Assembly: GCF_000253295.1 (NCBI RefSeq) | Contig: NC_015717.1 | Span: forward strand, 2,976,001 to 3,040,000 | DNA: 64,000 nucleotides | From: Hyphomicrobium sp. MC1 | GTDB taxonomy: Bacteria > Pseudomonadota > Alphaproteobacteria > Rhizobiales > Hyphomicrobiaceae | Direction of reading: 5' to 3' | Notes under the pieces: model-generated | Database searches by the model: none | What the model was told of the DNA's origin: nothing | Seen by the model: only the letters and a program-made list of their open reading frames with translations | Made by a program: the position numbers and the translations under genes | In this document: in pieces, positions 1 through 6,742 of the stretch | How positions within the stretch are numbered: the first letter of the stretch is position 1 | Layout of the letters: each line of letters begins with the position of its first letter

Positions 1-239
1 AGGCGATGCCGATAGCAGAACAGCATCGGGATCGCGACCAGGCCGCCGGTCAGAATACGCGACGCAAGATCGCCGACTGCGACGCCTATCGAAGCTACTG
101 TCTCCCGCCCATCTTGCTCGTCAGCATGGTGTGCGAGCCGCATATAGAGAATCTCGACGGCAATGAATACCAGCGCAACAGGAAAGAAGCCGAAGAGCGG
201 CCGGGGAGCAGTGCTCAGAAATGCCGGAATATCCGTCAT
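1..239 (-). CDS. Partial membrane protein, possibly sterol desaturase family (N-terminus only)
   Basis: The first 79 codons of a minus-strand gene run off the left edge; the ATG is at 237-239. The translated piece has two hydrophobic stretches, roughly residues 14-32 and 57-76, separated by a charged loop with His-His-Ala-Asp-Glu. This layout resembles the start of membrane-bound fatty-acid or sterol hydroxylases, whose catalytic His boxes would lie outside the window. The family assignment is therefore tentative, while the reading frame itself looks natural. It is preceded on its strand by the gene at 328-627, with about 90 bp and a strong hairpin between them. Confidence 0.45.
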   Translation of the reverse strand, partial: MTDIPAFLSTAPRPLFGFFPVALVFIAVEILYMRLAHHADEQDGRETVASIGVAVGDLASRILTGGLVAIPMLFCYRHR

Positions 240-280
240 GGGGCTTGCGTCCTTTGATTTTGAGAGTGCGCGCAACGGCA

Positions 281-300
281 GGGAGGGCATTGCCCCTCCC
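281..300. terminator. GC-rich hairpin between two minus-strand genes
   Basis: GGGAGGGC (281-288) and GCCCCTCCC (292-300) pair around a 3-nt loop with one bulge. The hairpin lies about 30 bp past the stop of the gene at 328-627 and 40 bp before the start of the next minus-strand gene. No T-run follows, so it may be a weak terminator or an mRNA-stabilising stem. Confidence 0.4.
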
Positions 301-327
301 CGTCTCGATGCCATGTCGTCTTCGGCG

Positions 328-627
328 TTAGTTCGCCGCTGAATTCCTCACGGCGATAATGGCATCGCGGCATGGCTGACTGAGGCTTCCCGCCTTCTCC
401 GAGAAACAACGGAGAATTCGGCCACCACCCGGCATCACACTGCCGCAGAGGCGCGCACGATCGTCCTTGCAGACGGCGAGCGCAGCGCGGGCGTTCGGAT
501 TATTGGCGAGAGCTTGAATCTGCGCCTTGGTGAGCGGTTTGTCGGAAGCAGCCTGTGCGAGCGCAATGCCCGCGGAAAAGCCGATCCAAGGTAGGGCAAA
601 CAAGGCAGCGAAAATGACGGGTCGCAT
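328..627 (-). CDS. Small secreted cysteine-rich-repeat protein
   Basis: The protein has about 99 residues and a clear signal peptide: Met-Arg-Pro, a hydrophobic run, then Ala-Leu-Ala-Gln-Ala. The mature part carries four cysteines spaced as CK-D, RLC-G, ILRC-F and PC-RDA, typical of the short Cys-rich repeat seen in small periplasmic proteins of Rhizobiales. The start at 627 is preferred over the in-frame ATG at 645 because GGAG lies six bases upstream. It is probably periplasmic; its function is unknown. Its closest neighbour on the same strand (717-1037) is also a small exported Cys-containing protein. Confidence 0.7.
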   Translation of the reverse strand: MRPVIFAALFALPWIGFSAGIALAQAASDKPLTKAQIQALANNPNARAALAVCKDDRARLCGSVMPGGGRILRCFSEKAGSLSQPCRDAIIAVRNSAAN

Positions 628-716
628 CATGTACTCCGGGGTCAAAGGAAAAATGAAATAGCTTGGGTTGGCCCGGCGCCGTCATCGCGCCGAGCATTGT
701 CTCTATGCGGCAGGTT

Positions 717-1037
717 TCAGTTTCGAGTGACCGAGCTATTGCGCGTTACGCTGCCGCCATATGGGCCGCTATAGGTCGCGGAATGATTGCACGTCCCGCC
801 AGAACAGCTGGTGCTGCCATAGCGGTTCACAGTGTTTCCACGCGGACCGGTATAGCTCTGATGGGAAGCGCACGAGCCGTAGGCGCAGGAACCTGATCCC
901 GACGAGTGCCAAGTTCCACCGCGAGGGCCAACGCCACCACTGGAGCGCTGCCATCCGGCCTCAGCCACGGTTGCGCCGGCGACGAACATAGCGGCGGCGA
1001 CACAAAACGGAGCTATGACGAATTTCTTGAGGATCAT
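717..1037 (-). CDS. Small secreted Gly/Ser/Cys-rich protein with two internal repeats
   Basis: The protein has 106 residues starting at ATG 1037, chosen because AGGAGA lies six bases upstream; the in-frame ATG at 1055 lacks such a site. An N-terminal signal peptide ends near Ala-Glu-Ala-Gly. The mature region is low in hydrophobics and contains two similar units of about 24 residues. Each has a Cys-x4-Cys pair followed by Tyr-Thr/Ser-Gly-Pro and Gly-Asn/Gly-Ser-Val/Thr-Val-Asn/Thr-Arg. It is probably exported to the periplasm or cell surface. I do not recognise a family with a known role. It lies upstream of, and divergent from, the two-component genes that begin at 1199. Confidence 0.65.
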   Translation of the reverse strand: MILKKFVIAPFCVAAAMFVAGATVAEAGWQRSSGGVGPRGGTWHSSGSGSCAYGSCASHQSYTGPRGNTVNRYGSTSCSGGTCNHSATYSGPYGGSVTRNSSVTRN

Positions 1038-1198
1038 GAGGGTTCTCCTTTGCAACCGTCACTCCGGGGTGGCGTGACGACAGGGAACCTCACCCGCTTG
1101 CGTATCCGGTGTATTTCAAACCGCCCCCCGAACTTTACGTTTTGTAACAGGACCTCGGAACGCTTGCACTCACACCGGGGCTGGCTTCACATCGCGAC

Positions 1199-1900
1199 AT
1201 GACCAACCGCCCGCATATCCTCATCATCGAAGACGACGCCGAGATCCGGTCCCTCGTGCAGGGCTACTTGCAGAAGCAGGGATTTCGGGTGGAGACGGGA
1301 GACGGCGGCGCCGCGCTCGACCGGCATCTGTCCGTTTTTGGAGAGCCGGACCTCATCGTGCTCGATATCATGCTGCCGGGCGAAGACGGCTTGTCGATCT
1401 GCCGGCGCTTGCGCGCCGGATCGCGCGTTCCGATCCTGATGCTGACGGCGCGCGGCGAGGATATCGATCGCATCGTCGGACTTGAGATCGGGGCCGACGA
1501 CTATCTTCCGAAGCCATTCAATCCGCGCGAGCTGACGGCGCGCATTCGTGCCATCCTTCGGCGCAACGAGCCGCCGCACGTCGAGAAGAAGCGTCTAAAG
1601 CTCGGCGACATGATCATAGATCTCGAAGCGCGGTCGGTGACGGACGTAAGCGCCGCTCCCATTGAATTGACCAGCGCCGAATTCGACTTGCTCGAATGTT
1701 TTGTGACGCGTCCGGGACGCGTTCTGTCGCGCGAGCAATTAATGGACTGGACGCGCGGACGTCGCTCCGAACCACTCGACCGCACCATCGACGTTCAACT
1801 CAGCCGGCTGCGAAAGAAAATAGACCGCGGCGAGGTCCCCATGTTCAAGACGATGCGTAATGTCGGATACATTCTGGCGGCACGCATCGAGGAGGTTTGA
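1199..1900 (+). CDS. OmpR/PhoB-type response regulator
   Basis: The 233-residue protein has an N-terminal receiver domain with the acidic pocket Glu11-Asp12-Asp13, phosphoacceptor Asp56 in VLDIMLPGEDG, Thr83 in LTA and Lys105 in LPKPF. A C-terminal winged-helix DNA-binding domain (about residues 135-230) has the usual SAEFDLLE and RTIDVQLSRLRKK segments. Length and layout are those of OmpR. It overlaps or abuts the sensor kinase gene, whose RBS GGAGG lies within its last codons, so the pair is cotranscribed and probably cognate. The environmental signal and target genes cannot be read from the sequence; an envelope or osmotic role is only a guess from OmpR similarity. Confidence 0.93.
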   Translation: MTNRPHILIIEDDAEIRSLVQGYLQKQGFRVETGDGGAALDRHLSVFGEPDLIVLDIMLPGEDGLSICRRLRAGSRVPILMLTARGEDIDRIVGLEIGADDYLPKPFNPRELTARIRAILRRNEPPHVEKKRLKLGDMIIDLEARSVTDVSAAPIELTSAEFDLLECFVTRPGRVLSREQLMDWTRGRRSEPLDRTIDVQLSRLRKKIDRGEVPMFKTMRNVGYILAARIEEV

Positions 1901-1902
1901 GC

Positions 1903-3285
1903 GTGCTGTCGCGTCTTGGGTTTGTCGGCCGTCTCTCGGCAATCACTTTGCTGGCGCTGATAGGTCTGTGGGCGGTGGGCGCCGGGCTGTCCTACGTCAC
2001 GCGCTCACCTTTGGTCACGACGCCTGGCGCGTTTCCGCTGCCGAACCAAATGGCTGCCATCGTCGAGTTGCTCGAGACGACGGATGGCGCCCGCCGAGAG
2101 ACTGTTCTCAACGCTGTGAGAAGCGATACGCTCGGCGTCGAGATTGCCGACAAAGCTCCGGTAGTGGCCGTCGATCAACGGCGGCTCAAGGGGCTTGAAT
2201 GGCTGGTCGAACGATACGTCAATGAACTCGGCAACCGCGAGGTGATTGCGGTCTCCGGCCCGACCGACATGGGCGTGGTTGCCGACATTCGCCCTGGGAG
2301 CCGGTGGATGCTGACGCGCCGCGTCGTCCGGATCGCAGTGGCTCTCAAAAGCGGCGGGTACGCTGTCTTTGAGCCGCGGGGCGAGATTTCGCGGCGATTT
2401 TTCGGCGTTCCGGCCGGCTATTGGCTGGCCGTACTCGGTTCCCTCGTTGGCATCGCGGCGTTGTTCGCGGTCTGGCGCGAGGCGCGACCTCTGAAAGAGC
2501 TGTCGCGCGCCGTAACGAGGTTCTCAGGCGATGGTACGCCGGTTGTGATTACGCCGCGCGGCGCGCCGGAACTCAAACGGCTGATCGAGGCGACGAACCG
2601 GATGCAAGAGCGCATTGCGACGCTTCTTCAAGGCCGGACCGTGCTGCTCGGCGCCGTGTCGCACGATCTCAAAACTTACATCACGCGACTGAAGCTCAGA
2701 ACCGAGATGATTTCGGATCCGGATCAGCAGGCGCGCGCCGAGCGCGATCTCGACGACATGACAGTTCTCATCGACGATGCGCTAGCGGTAGCACGTGGCG
2801 GGTCGGAACAGGTTCGCATGGGCGTCGTCGATCTGGGGGAAGTGCTCGGCATGCTCTGCGCCGATCATCCGAATGTCGAGTTGGAGCTTCCAGGCAATAC
2901 ATTGACGCTGATGGGAGACGAGGTCGCGCTGCGACGACTTTTTACGAACCTAATCGACAACGCGCTCCGCTACGGTGCGAAAGCTCCGAAAGTGACGGCG
3001 GGCGCAATCGGCGGACGCGTGCGCGTTCTGATCGACGACGATGGCCCCGGCATTCCCGTTGCCGAGCGCGCTTTGGTCTTCGAGCCGTTCTACCGGCGCG
3101 AACCCTCGCGCAGCCGCGAGACTGGCGGCAGCGGCCTCGGGCTTGCGATCGCGAAGCAAATTGTCGAGCTTCACAATGGGTCCATCACGCTGGGAGACTC
3201 GCCGCGGGGCGGCCTTCGCGTCATCGTCGAGTTGCCGATGCGGGCCGAGAGGGCGTCGACCCAACCGCTACGCCGGTCGGCGTAA
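1903..3285 (+). CDS. EnvZ-like membrane sensor histidine kinase
   Basis: About 460 residues. A first membrane helix (about 12-32) and a second (about 174-191) flank a periplasmic sensor of roughly 140 residues. HAMP-like, HisKA and HATPase_c domains follow. The phosphoacceptor His is in VSHDLKT near residue 254. The ATPase N, G1 and G2 boxes are visible as NLIDNALRYG, DDDGPGIP and GSGLGLAI. The usual Pro after HDLRT is replaced by Tyr. GTG at 1903 is the preferred start because GGAGG (1891-1895) is seven bases upstream; a TTG at 1897 is possible. Its partner is the response regulator just upstream. Confidence 0.9.
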   Translation: MLSRLGFVGRLSAITLLALIGLWAVGAGLSYVTRSPLVTTPGAFPLPNQMAAIVELLETTDGARRETVLNAVRSDTLGVEIADKAPVVAVDQRRLKGLEWLVERYVNELGNREVIAVSGPTDMGVVADIRPGSRWMLTRRVVRIAVALKSGGYAVFEPRGEISRRFFGVPAGYWLAVLGSLVGIAALFAVWREARPLKELSRAVTRFSGDGTPVVITPRGAPELKRLIEATNRMQERIATLLQGRTVLLGAVSHDLKTYITRLKLRTEMISDPDQQARAERDLDDMTVLIDDALAVARGGSEQVRMGVVDLGEVLGMLCADHPNVELELPGNTLTLMGDEVALRRLFTNLIDNALRYGAKAPKVTAGAIGGRVRVLIDDDGPGIPVAERALVFEPFYRREPSRSRETGGSGLGLAIAKQIVELHNGSITLGDSPRGGLRVIVELPMRAERASTQPLRRSA

Positions 3286-3298
3286 CTAGGCTACGCCG
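3269..3298. terminator. Bidirectional hairpin with two alternative pairings
   Basis: TACGCCG (3269-3275), CGGCGTA (3278-3284) and a second TACGCCG (3292-3298) sit at the junction of two convergent genes. The middle arm can pair perfectly with either flank. It includes the stop codon of the kinase gene and lies over the last codons of the protease gene, so it probably ends transcription from both sides. Confidence 0.5.
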
Positions 3299-4272
3299 TA
3301 GAGCGGCGAGGCGCGCAGATGGTCGATGCGCTCGCTGGTAACCGGATGGCTACGCAGATACGACGCAAGCCGGTCCTCGATATAGCCTTCGGGGATACCG
3401 CTCAGCGCACGATGATGATGCTCAAGCTTGGCAAGCGCGGTTTCGAGCGTCTTGGCATCGCCCGTCAACTCGAGAGCGAATGCGTCGGCCTCGATTTCAC
3501 GGAAGCGGGATAGCGCAAGCATCAACAGCTCGGCGATTGCGGGGGCTCGCGTGAGCACCCACTGCAGCGAAGATTGCTGTTTGACGGCGCCGAAAGCGTG
3601 GACCGGTGCAAGGCCTGCCGCAGCAACGTCATTGATCGCGCGCTGCAGCTGCGCTGCCCATGACATCGTCGCGCTGTCGCCATTACAGATGTGCGCGATC
3701 TCGTGCGCGAAAATCGCCCCGACTTCTTTCGTGGTCATGCCACACAGCAACCCTTCGGTGAAGGTGACGATCGCATCGTTCGGACCGCCGAATGCATAGG
3801 CGTTCATCGCCCTCTGCCCGATCAGCACGCAGATGCGAGGCCGTTGCGGCAGTTTTGCGCGCCAGCAGATGCGATCGATTTCGGCGAACAGCTCGGGAGC
3901 GTCCGCCGGCTCGAGCGTGCGGATCGCAAAATGATCACGCGGAGTGTTTTGCATTTCCGGGCCGCGATGACGACAAGGCGTGCCGCGCGCAACGGCGCGT
4001 CTTACGCCTTCGTCGCCGCCGACGATCCATCCGCATGATGCGAGGAGCAACAGCAATCCCGCACGGACGTGACGGGAGAGCCGGTCGTTTTCGGCACGTT
4101 GTGACTGCGGCTGAAACGGAGCGGACGGATTGCCTGAGCGGTCGCAAGGCGCGAACGCGCGGGAGATATCGACCATGCCGCACGCAGCTGGGCTGCCTGG
4201 AATTCCATCAACATGGAATGGCGGCCATCGATTGGCGCGAAGGAAGGTGCCGAAATCTCCCGGTAAATCCAC
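3286..4272 (-). CDS. M48-like zinc metallopeptidase
   Basis: The HExxH zinc site appears as HEIAH (about residues 190-194 of the 328-codon frame), with a downstream REIEADAFALE segment carrying the third zinc ligand, as in M48 peptidases. A hydrophobic run, AGLLLLLASC, near residue 71 could be a membrane anchor or lipobox. The first 40 or so residues look atypical, so the real start may be an internal Met (for example near 4170) or the Met at 3954, which gives a 222-residue catalytic core. The gene is convergent with the sensor kinase and downstream of the repeat-protein unit at 4524-5915. A role in membrane protein quality control is inferred from the family only. Confidence 0.75.
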   Translation of the reverse strand: MDLPGDFGTFLRANRWPPFHVDGIPGSPAACGMVDISRAFAPCDRSGNPSAPFQPQSQRAENDRLSRHVRAGLLLLLASCGWIVGGDEGVRRAVARGTPCRHRGPEMQNTPRDHFAIRTLEPADAPELFAEIDRICWRAKLPQRPRICVLIGQRAMNAYAFGGPNDAIVTFTEGLLCGMTTKEVGAIFAHEIAHICNGDSATMSWAAQLQRAINDVAAAGLAPVHAFGAVKQQSSLQWVLTRAPAIAELLMLALSRFREIEADAFALELTGDAKTLETALAKLEHHHRALSGIPEGYIEDRLASYLRSHPVTSERIDHLRASPLYGVA

Positions 4273-4341
4273 GATTTTCGCTGTTCCCCGATAAGTGACA
4301 AAAGCTTATCAGGAGTTTTGCGAATTTCGCGCCAGTCACAT

Positions 4342-4370
4342 CATTTTCCGTCAAAAAACTGACGAAAATG
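4342..4370. repeat. AT-rich imperfect hairpin
   Basis: CATTTTCCGTCA (4342-4353) pairs with TGACGAAAATG (4360-4370) with one bulge. It lies about 150 bp beyond the stop of the gene at 4524-4991 and 70 bp before the annotated start of the protease gene. It could be a terminator stem or an operator. The remaining bases of this gap hold nothing I recognise. Confidence 0.35.
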
Positions 4371-4523
4371 CCGGACGACCACAGGACTGAGGATTATCGG
4401 TCACGGTTTAGAGGCATGATATCGGGCGTCGGCACACGCAGACAAGCAGCGCGAACGCGCGCGGACGAATCGCGCGGCGCGTCCGTTGACAAAGCCTCAG
4501 CTCAGCCGTCTCGTCTCGCGCAC

Positions 4524-4991
4524 TCAGTGCATGGCTCGGCCCGATCCGTTTTGCTCGTTCTGTGCCCTCTCACGGATGGGCGGCAGTTCGGGACGAATGG
4601 AGCGAACGACAGTGATCGCACGATACGCCTGCAGGATCAGAGCAAACGCCGACTGATAATCGCGCGCATCGAACGCCCGCCGCGCCTGCTCGACGACACC
4701 GCTATAGGTATCCAGGCCGGGATAGCGGCTGGCGTTTCGCTGAAGATACGCCGAGACGTTTCGGAGAGAGTCGAGGATGATATCTTCCGTGAAGGCAACG
4801 GCGGCTTGTTGCTCAAGTTGCGCGGCGTTACCGCCAGCAAGATGCAACGGACCTTGCTGACCGAAAGCATCAGACTGAAAGCGCATCAATAATGGCACGA
4901 GATTTTCGAGCAGCCCGATGAGGGCTTGCGTATCTGCGTGCGTATCCTGCGATCTGCCGCCCTGATCGGAGCGCTGAGACTCGTTCGACAT
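4524..4991 (-). CDS. Unknown helical protein, partner of the Q/N-rich repeat protein
   Basis: The protein has 155 residues, no signal peptide and no membrane helix, and is predicted mostly alpha-helical. A polar N-terminal tail rich in Gln, Ser and Asp is followed by an amphipathic segment, LLENLVPLLMRFQ then a Phe-Gly-Gln-Gln tract. This resembles the VVRQLMPILPQVIAQ repeat and its Phe-Gly-Gln linker in the upstream gene product. The C-terminal half has Ala/Arg-rich helices (VEQARRAFDARDYQSAFALILQAYR) that look like a TPR-type helical hairpin. GAGG lies seven bases before ATG 4991. It is the second gene of a two-gene unit, separated from the first by 90 bp and a hairpin. I do not recognise the family. 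Confidence 0.7.
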   Translation of the reverse strand: MSNESQRSDQGGRSQDTHADTQALIGLLENLVPLLMRFQSDAFGQQGPLHLAGGNAAQLEQQAAVAFTEDIILDSLRNVSAYLQRNASRYPGLDTYSGVVEQARRAFDARDYQSAFALILQAYRAITVVRSIRPELPPIRERAQNEQNGSGRAMH

Positions 4992-5020
4992 GGGTGATCC
5001 TCACCTCTTGAAATGGGGAA

Positions 5021-5051
5021 GAAAGCGCCACCCATGAAAGGGCGGCGCTTC
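5021..5051 (-). terminator. Intercistronic hairpin, possible attenuator
   Basis: Arms AAGCGCCACCC (5023-5033) and GGGCGGCGCTT (5040-5050) pair with one mismatch around a 6-nt loop. On the minus strand the stem follows the stop of the repeat-protein gene by about 30 bp and is followed by TTCTTCCCC. It could partly terminate transcription or protect the upstream message, giving more of the first protein than the second. Confidence 0.5.
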
Positions 5052-5081
5052 CGGTTGGCTTGGGGAGAGCGAATGCGGGCG

Positions 5082-5915
5082 TCAGCAGGCGCCGCGCTGC
5101 ATGTTCGGCTGCTGATTGATCGCCTGGAGGTTCGCGATCACCTGCGGAAGGGCGGCCGTCAACTGACGGACGATCTCGCCGACTTCGACCTGGTTCAGCT
5201 GACGCTGCTGGCCCATGCCCTGGTTGCCGCCAAAGGCGGCGTGGCCCTGATTGCCGCCGAACGATCCGAAGGCGTTCGGCTGGTTCTGACCGAAGAGCGA
5301 CAACTGATACGGGTTCTGATTGCCGTAGCCGTAGGCACCCTGATTGTGCTGACCCGGATTGTTCCAACCCTGGTTATTCCAGCCTTGGTTGCCCCAGCCG
5401 AGGTTATTGAGACCCTGGCCGCCGCCGTAGACGGCGTTAGCATAAGACCCCTGCTGGCCCTGTTGCTGCAGGAGGCCAACGATCTGGGGGATGACAGGCA
5501 GTATCTGGCGAACCACCTCATTCACATCCTGCTGCGAAAGATTGCGCGTAGCTCCGCCATAAGCTGCTCCGAACCCAGCGCCGTAACCGCCCTGACCGAA
5601 CGCAGCCTGTGACTGCTGGGCCTGAGCGATGACCTGCGGCAGGATCGGCATAAGCTGGCGAACGACCTCACCGACGTCGTGATGAGACAGCTGCCGCTGG
5701 CCGCCGAACTGACCACCGAAATTCTGGCCGCCGAAGTTCGGACCATAGCCGAAGGCCGACTGCCCTAATCCGGCGTTCCAGGCGTGCTGAGGCTGGGCGA
5801 AAGCCTGTGCACCCCATGCCTGTCCCCAGGCCTGCGCGGGGTTCGGGTTCCAGCCGCCATAGTAGCTGTTGGGGTTCTGTTGAAAGGCGTTCTGGAGGTT
5901 ATCGCTGTGAATCAT
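5082..5915 (-). CDS. Q/N/G/Y/W-rich low-complexity protein with three 27-residue helical repeats
   Basis: The protein has 277 residues. ATG 5915 is chosen because GAGGAG lies nine bases upstream; the open frame to 6041 is otherwise arginine-rich and unlike the rest. There is no signal peptide or membrane helix. Linkers are rich in Gln, Asn, Gly, Tyr, Trp and Phe (for example WGNQGWNNQGWNN), like prion-like or phase-separating domains. Three copies of an ungapped 27-residue unit stand at residues 74-100, 124-150 and 238-264. Their shared pattern is R-x-L/N-L/S-x3-D/E-V-x-E-I/V-V-R-Q-x4-L/I-P-Q-I/V. Each is a good amphipathic helix. The protein ends in Cys. No family was recognised. The layout suggests self-assembly or scaffolding, which is inference only. 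Confidence 0.75.
   Translation of the reverse strand: MIHSDNLQNAFQQNPNSYYGGWNPNPAQAWGQAWGAQAFAQPQHAWNAGLGQSAFGYGPNFGGQNFGGQFGGQRQLSHHDVGEVVRQLMPILPQVIAQAQQSQAAFGQGGYGAGFGAAYGGATRNLSQQDVNEVVRQILPVIPQIVGLLQQQGQQGSYANAVYGGGQGLNNLGWGNQGWNNQGWNNPGQHNQGAYGYGNQNPYQLSLFGQNQPNAFGSFGGNQGHAAFGGNQGMGQQRQLNQVEVGEIVRQLTAALPQVIANLQAINQQPNMQRGAC
5124..5696 (-). repeat. Three protein-level repeats in the Q/N-rich gene
   Basis: The repeat units are encoded at 5616-5696, 5466-5546 and 5124-5204. They are conserved at protein level (VGEVVRQLMPILPQV, VNEVVRQILPVIPQI, VGEIVRQLTAALPQV) but not as long identical DNA. They are therefore old duplications kept by selection rather than recent slippage. The spacers are 23 and 87 residues of low-complexity sequence. 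Confidence 0.85.
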
Positions 5916-6185
5916 AGTCAGGTACTCCTCGAGCGATGCATGACCATCGATGAACGGAGCCACACCACGACTTTGGTGCGCCTCTTGGAGACGTGTCTTG
6001 CGACACGGGCCGCCACTCCGACGGCGTCTGTTAGGTGGCATTCAGTCCGCTCAATTCCAGGGCCTAATTCAGATTATTTTCCCTTTTTATTTCGCATCGA
6101 TATTCAATGAATTCAGCACATTATATTTGACGCAATAATTCTTATTTGACTCGCACAACCATATAAGAAAAGCAGCAAAGCGCTC

Positions 6186-6201
6186 TGCATTCCACATGCC
6201 A
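6186..6201 (-). promoter_or_regulatory. Candidate sigma-54 promoter
   Basis: The minus strand reads TGGCATG, four bases, then ATGCA, with the GG and GC dinucleotides ten bases apart as in sigma-54 promoters (TGGCACG-N4-TTGC). It points toward the gene starting at 5915 but would leave a leader of about 255 nt. The match is by eye and could be chance. Confidence 0.3.
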
Positions 6202-6271
6202 TTTTGAATCCTTCAAAACTCACTAACAGACTGGAAAACAATAGTTTTTATGTGTCCGATATTTCACAAAT

Positions 6272-6291
6272 ATAAAACACGCGTGTTTTAT
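6272..6291. promoter_or_regulatory. 20-bp perfect palindrome, probable operator
   Basis: ATAAAACACGCGTGTTTTAT is a perfect inverted repeat with no spacer. It lies 357 bp upstream of the Q/N-rich gene in AT-rich non-coding DNA. The size suits a homodimeric repressor or activator; the cognate protein is unknown. Confidence 0.5.
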
Positions 6292-6415
6292 CTATTCGGC
6301 AGCACCGTTTATTCTGCAGAAGAAAATCAATTGCCGGATATACGAAGAAATATATCTCACGGCATATGCCCATGAGCCTTAATACCAATCACCTATTCCG
6401 GCACCAGCAAACATC

Positions 6416-6456
6416 CGGATCACATTGAACCGCAATTCGCAATCAATTGTGATCCG
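6416..6456. repeat. Long inverted repeat with 14-nt loop
   Basis: CGGATCACATTGA (6416-6428) pairs with TCAATTGTGATCCG (6443-6456) with a single bulge. It lies about 290 bp past the stop of the SH3-domain gene and 500 bp before the Q/N-rich gene. It may be a terminator stem without a T-run or a protein-binding site. Confidence 0.45.
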
Positions 6457-6742
6457 ATGTTATTGCCCCGCTCGGAGCATGAAGCGCAAAATCTGCCAAC
6501 CAATCGCGTGGCGGCCGTCGCTGCGCGAATGAGCACTGGCGCCTCGCTATACGAGGTTTGGCGGCCTGTTTGTTTCAGTGCTTCTCGCGACGATGTGCGA
6601 GTGGCGCGCCGTCAGCCGCACGCGCTAGCGGCAGCATTTCTCAGCAAGGTTTTGAGGCACGACGTCCAAACGCAAAACGCCATCGACCGCCTAGCAGCGG
6701 AACGGTGAAAGCTTTTCTGTCAGGAAGCGCGGCTGAAGCGCG

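Larger units (their letters stand above)
5916..6742. other. 827-bp gene-free AT-rich region rich in palindromes
   Basis: No convincing gene is seen; small open frames at 6457-6764 have no RBS and odd composition. From about 6080 to 6460 the sequence is clearly more AT-rich than its surroundings. It contains a 20-bp perfect palindrome, a 10-bp palindrome GGCATATGCC (6361-6370), a long inverted repeat and a sigma-54-like site. It also has two TATTTGAC copies in direct orientation near 6125 and 6145. It is probably the control region of the Q/N-rich gene unit that begins at 5915. Confidence 0.55.

Noticed and set aside
2421..3341. 306-codon open frame overlapping the sensor kinase
   Set aside because: Extremely Arg-rich and in another frame of a complete histidine kinase.
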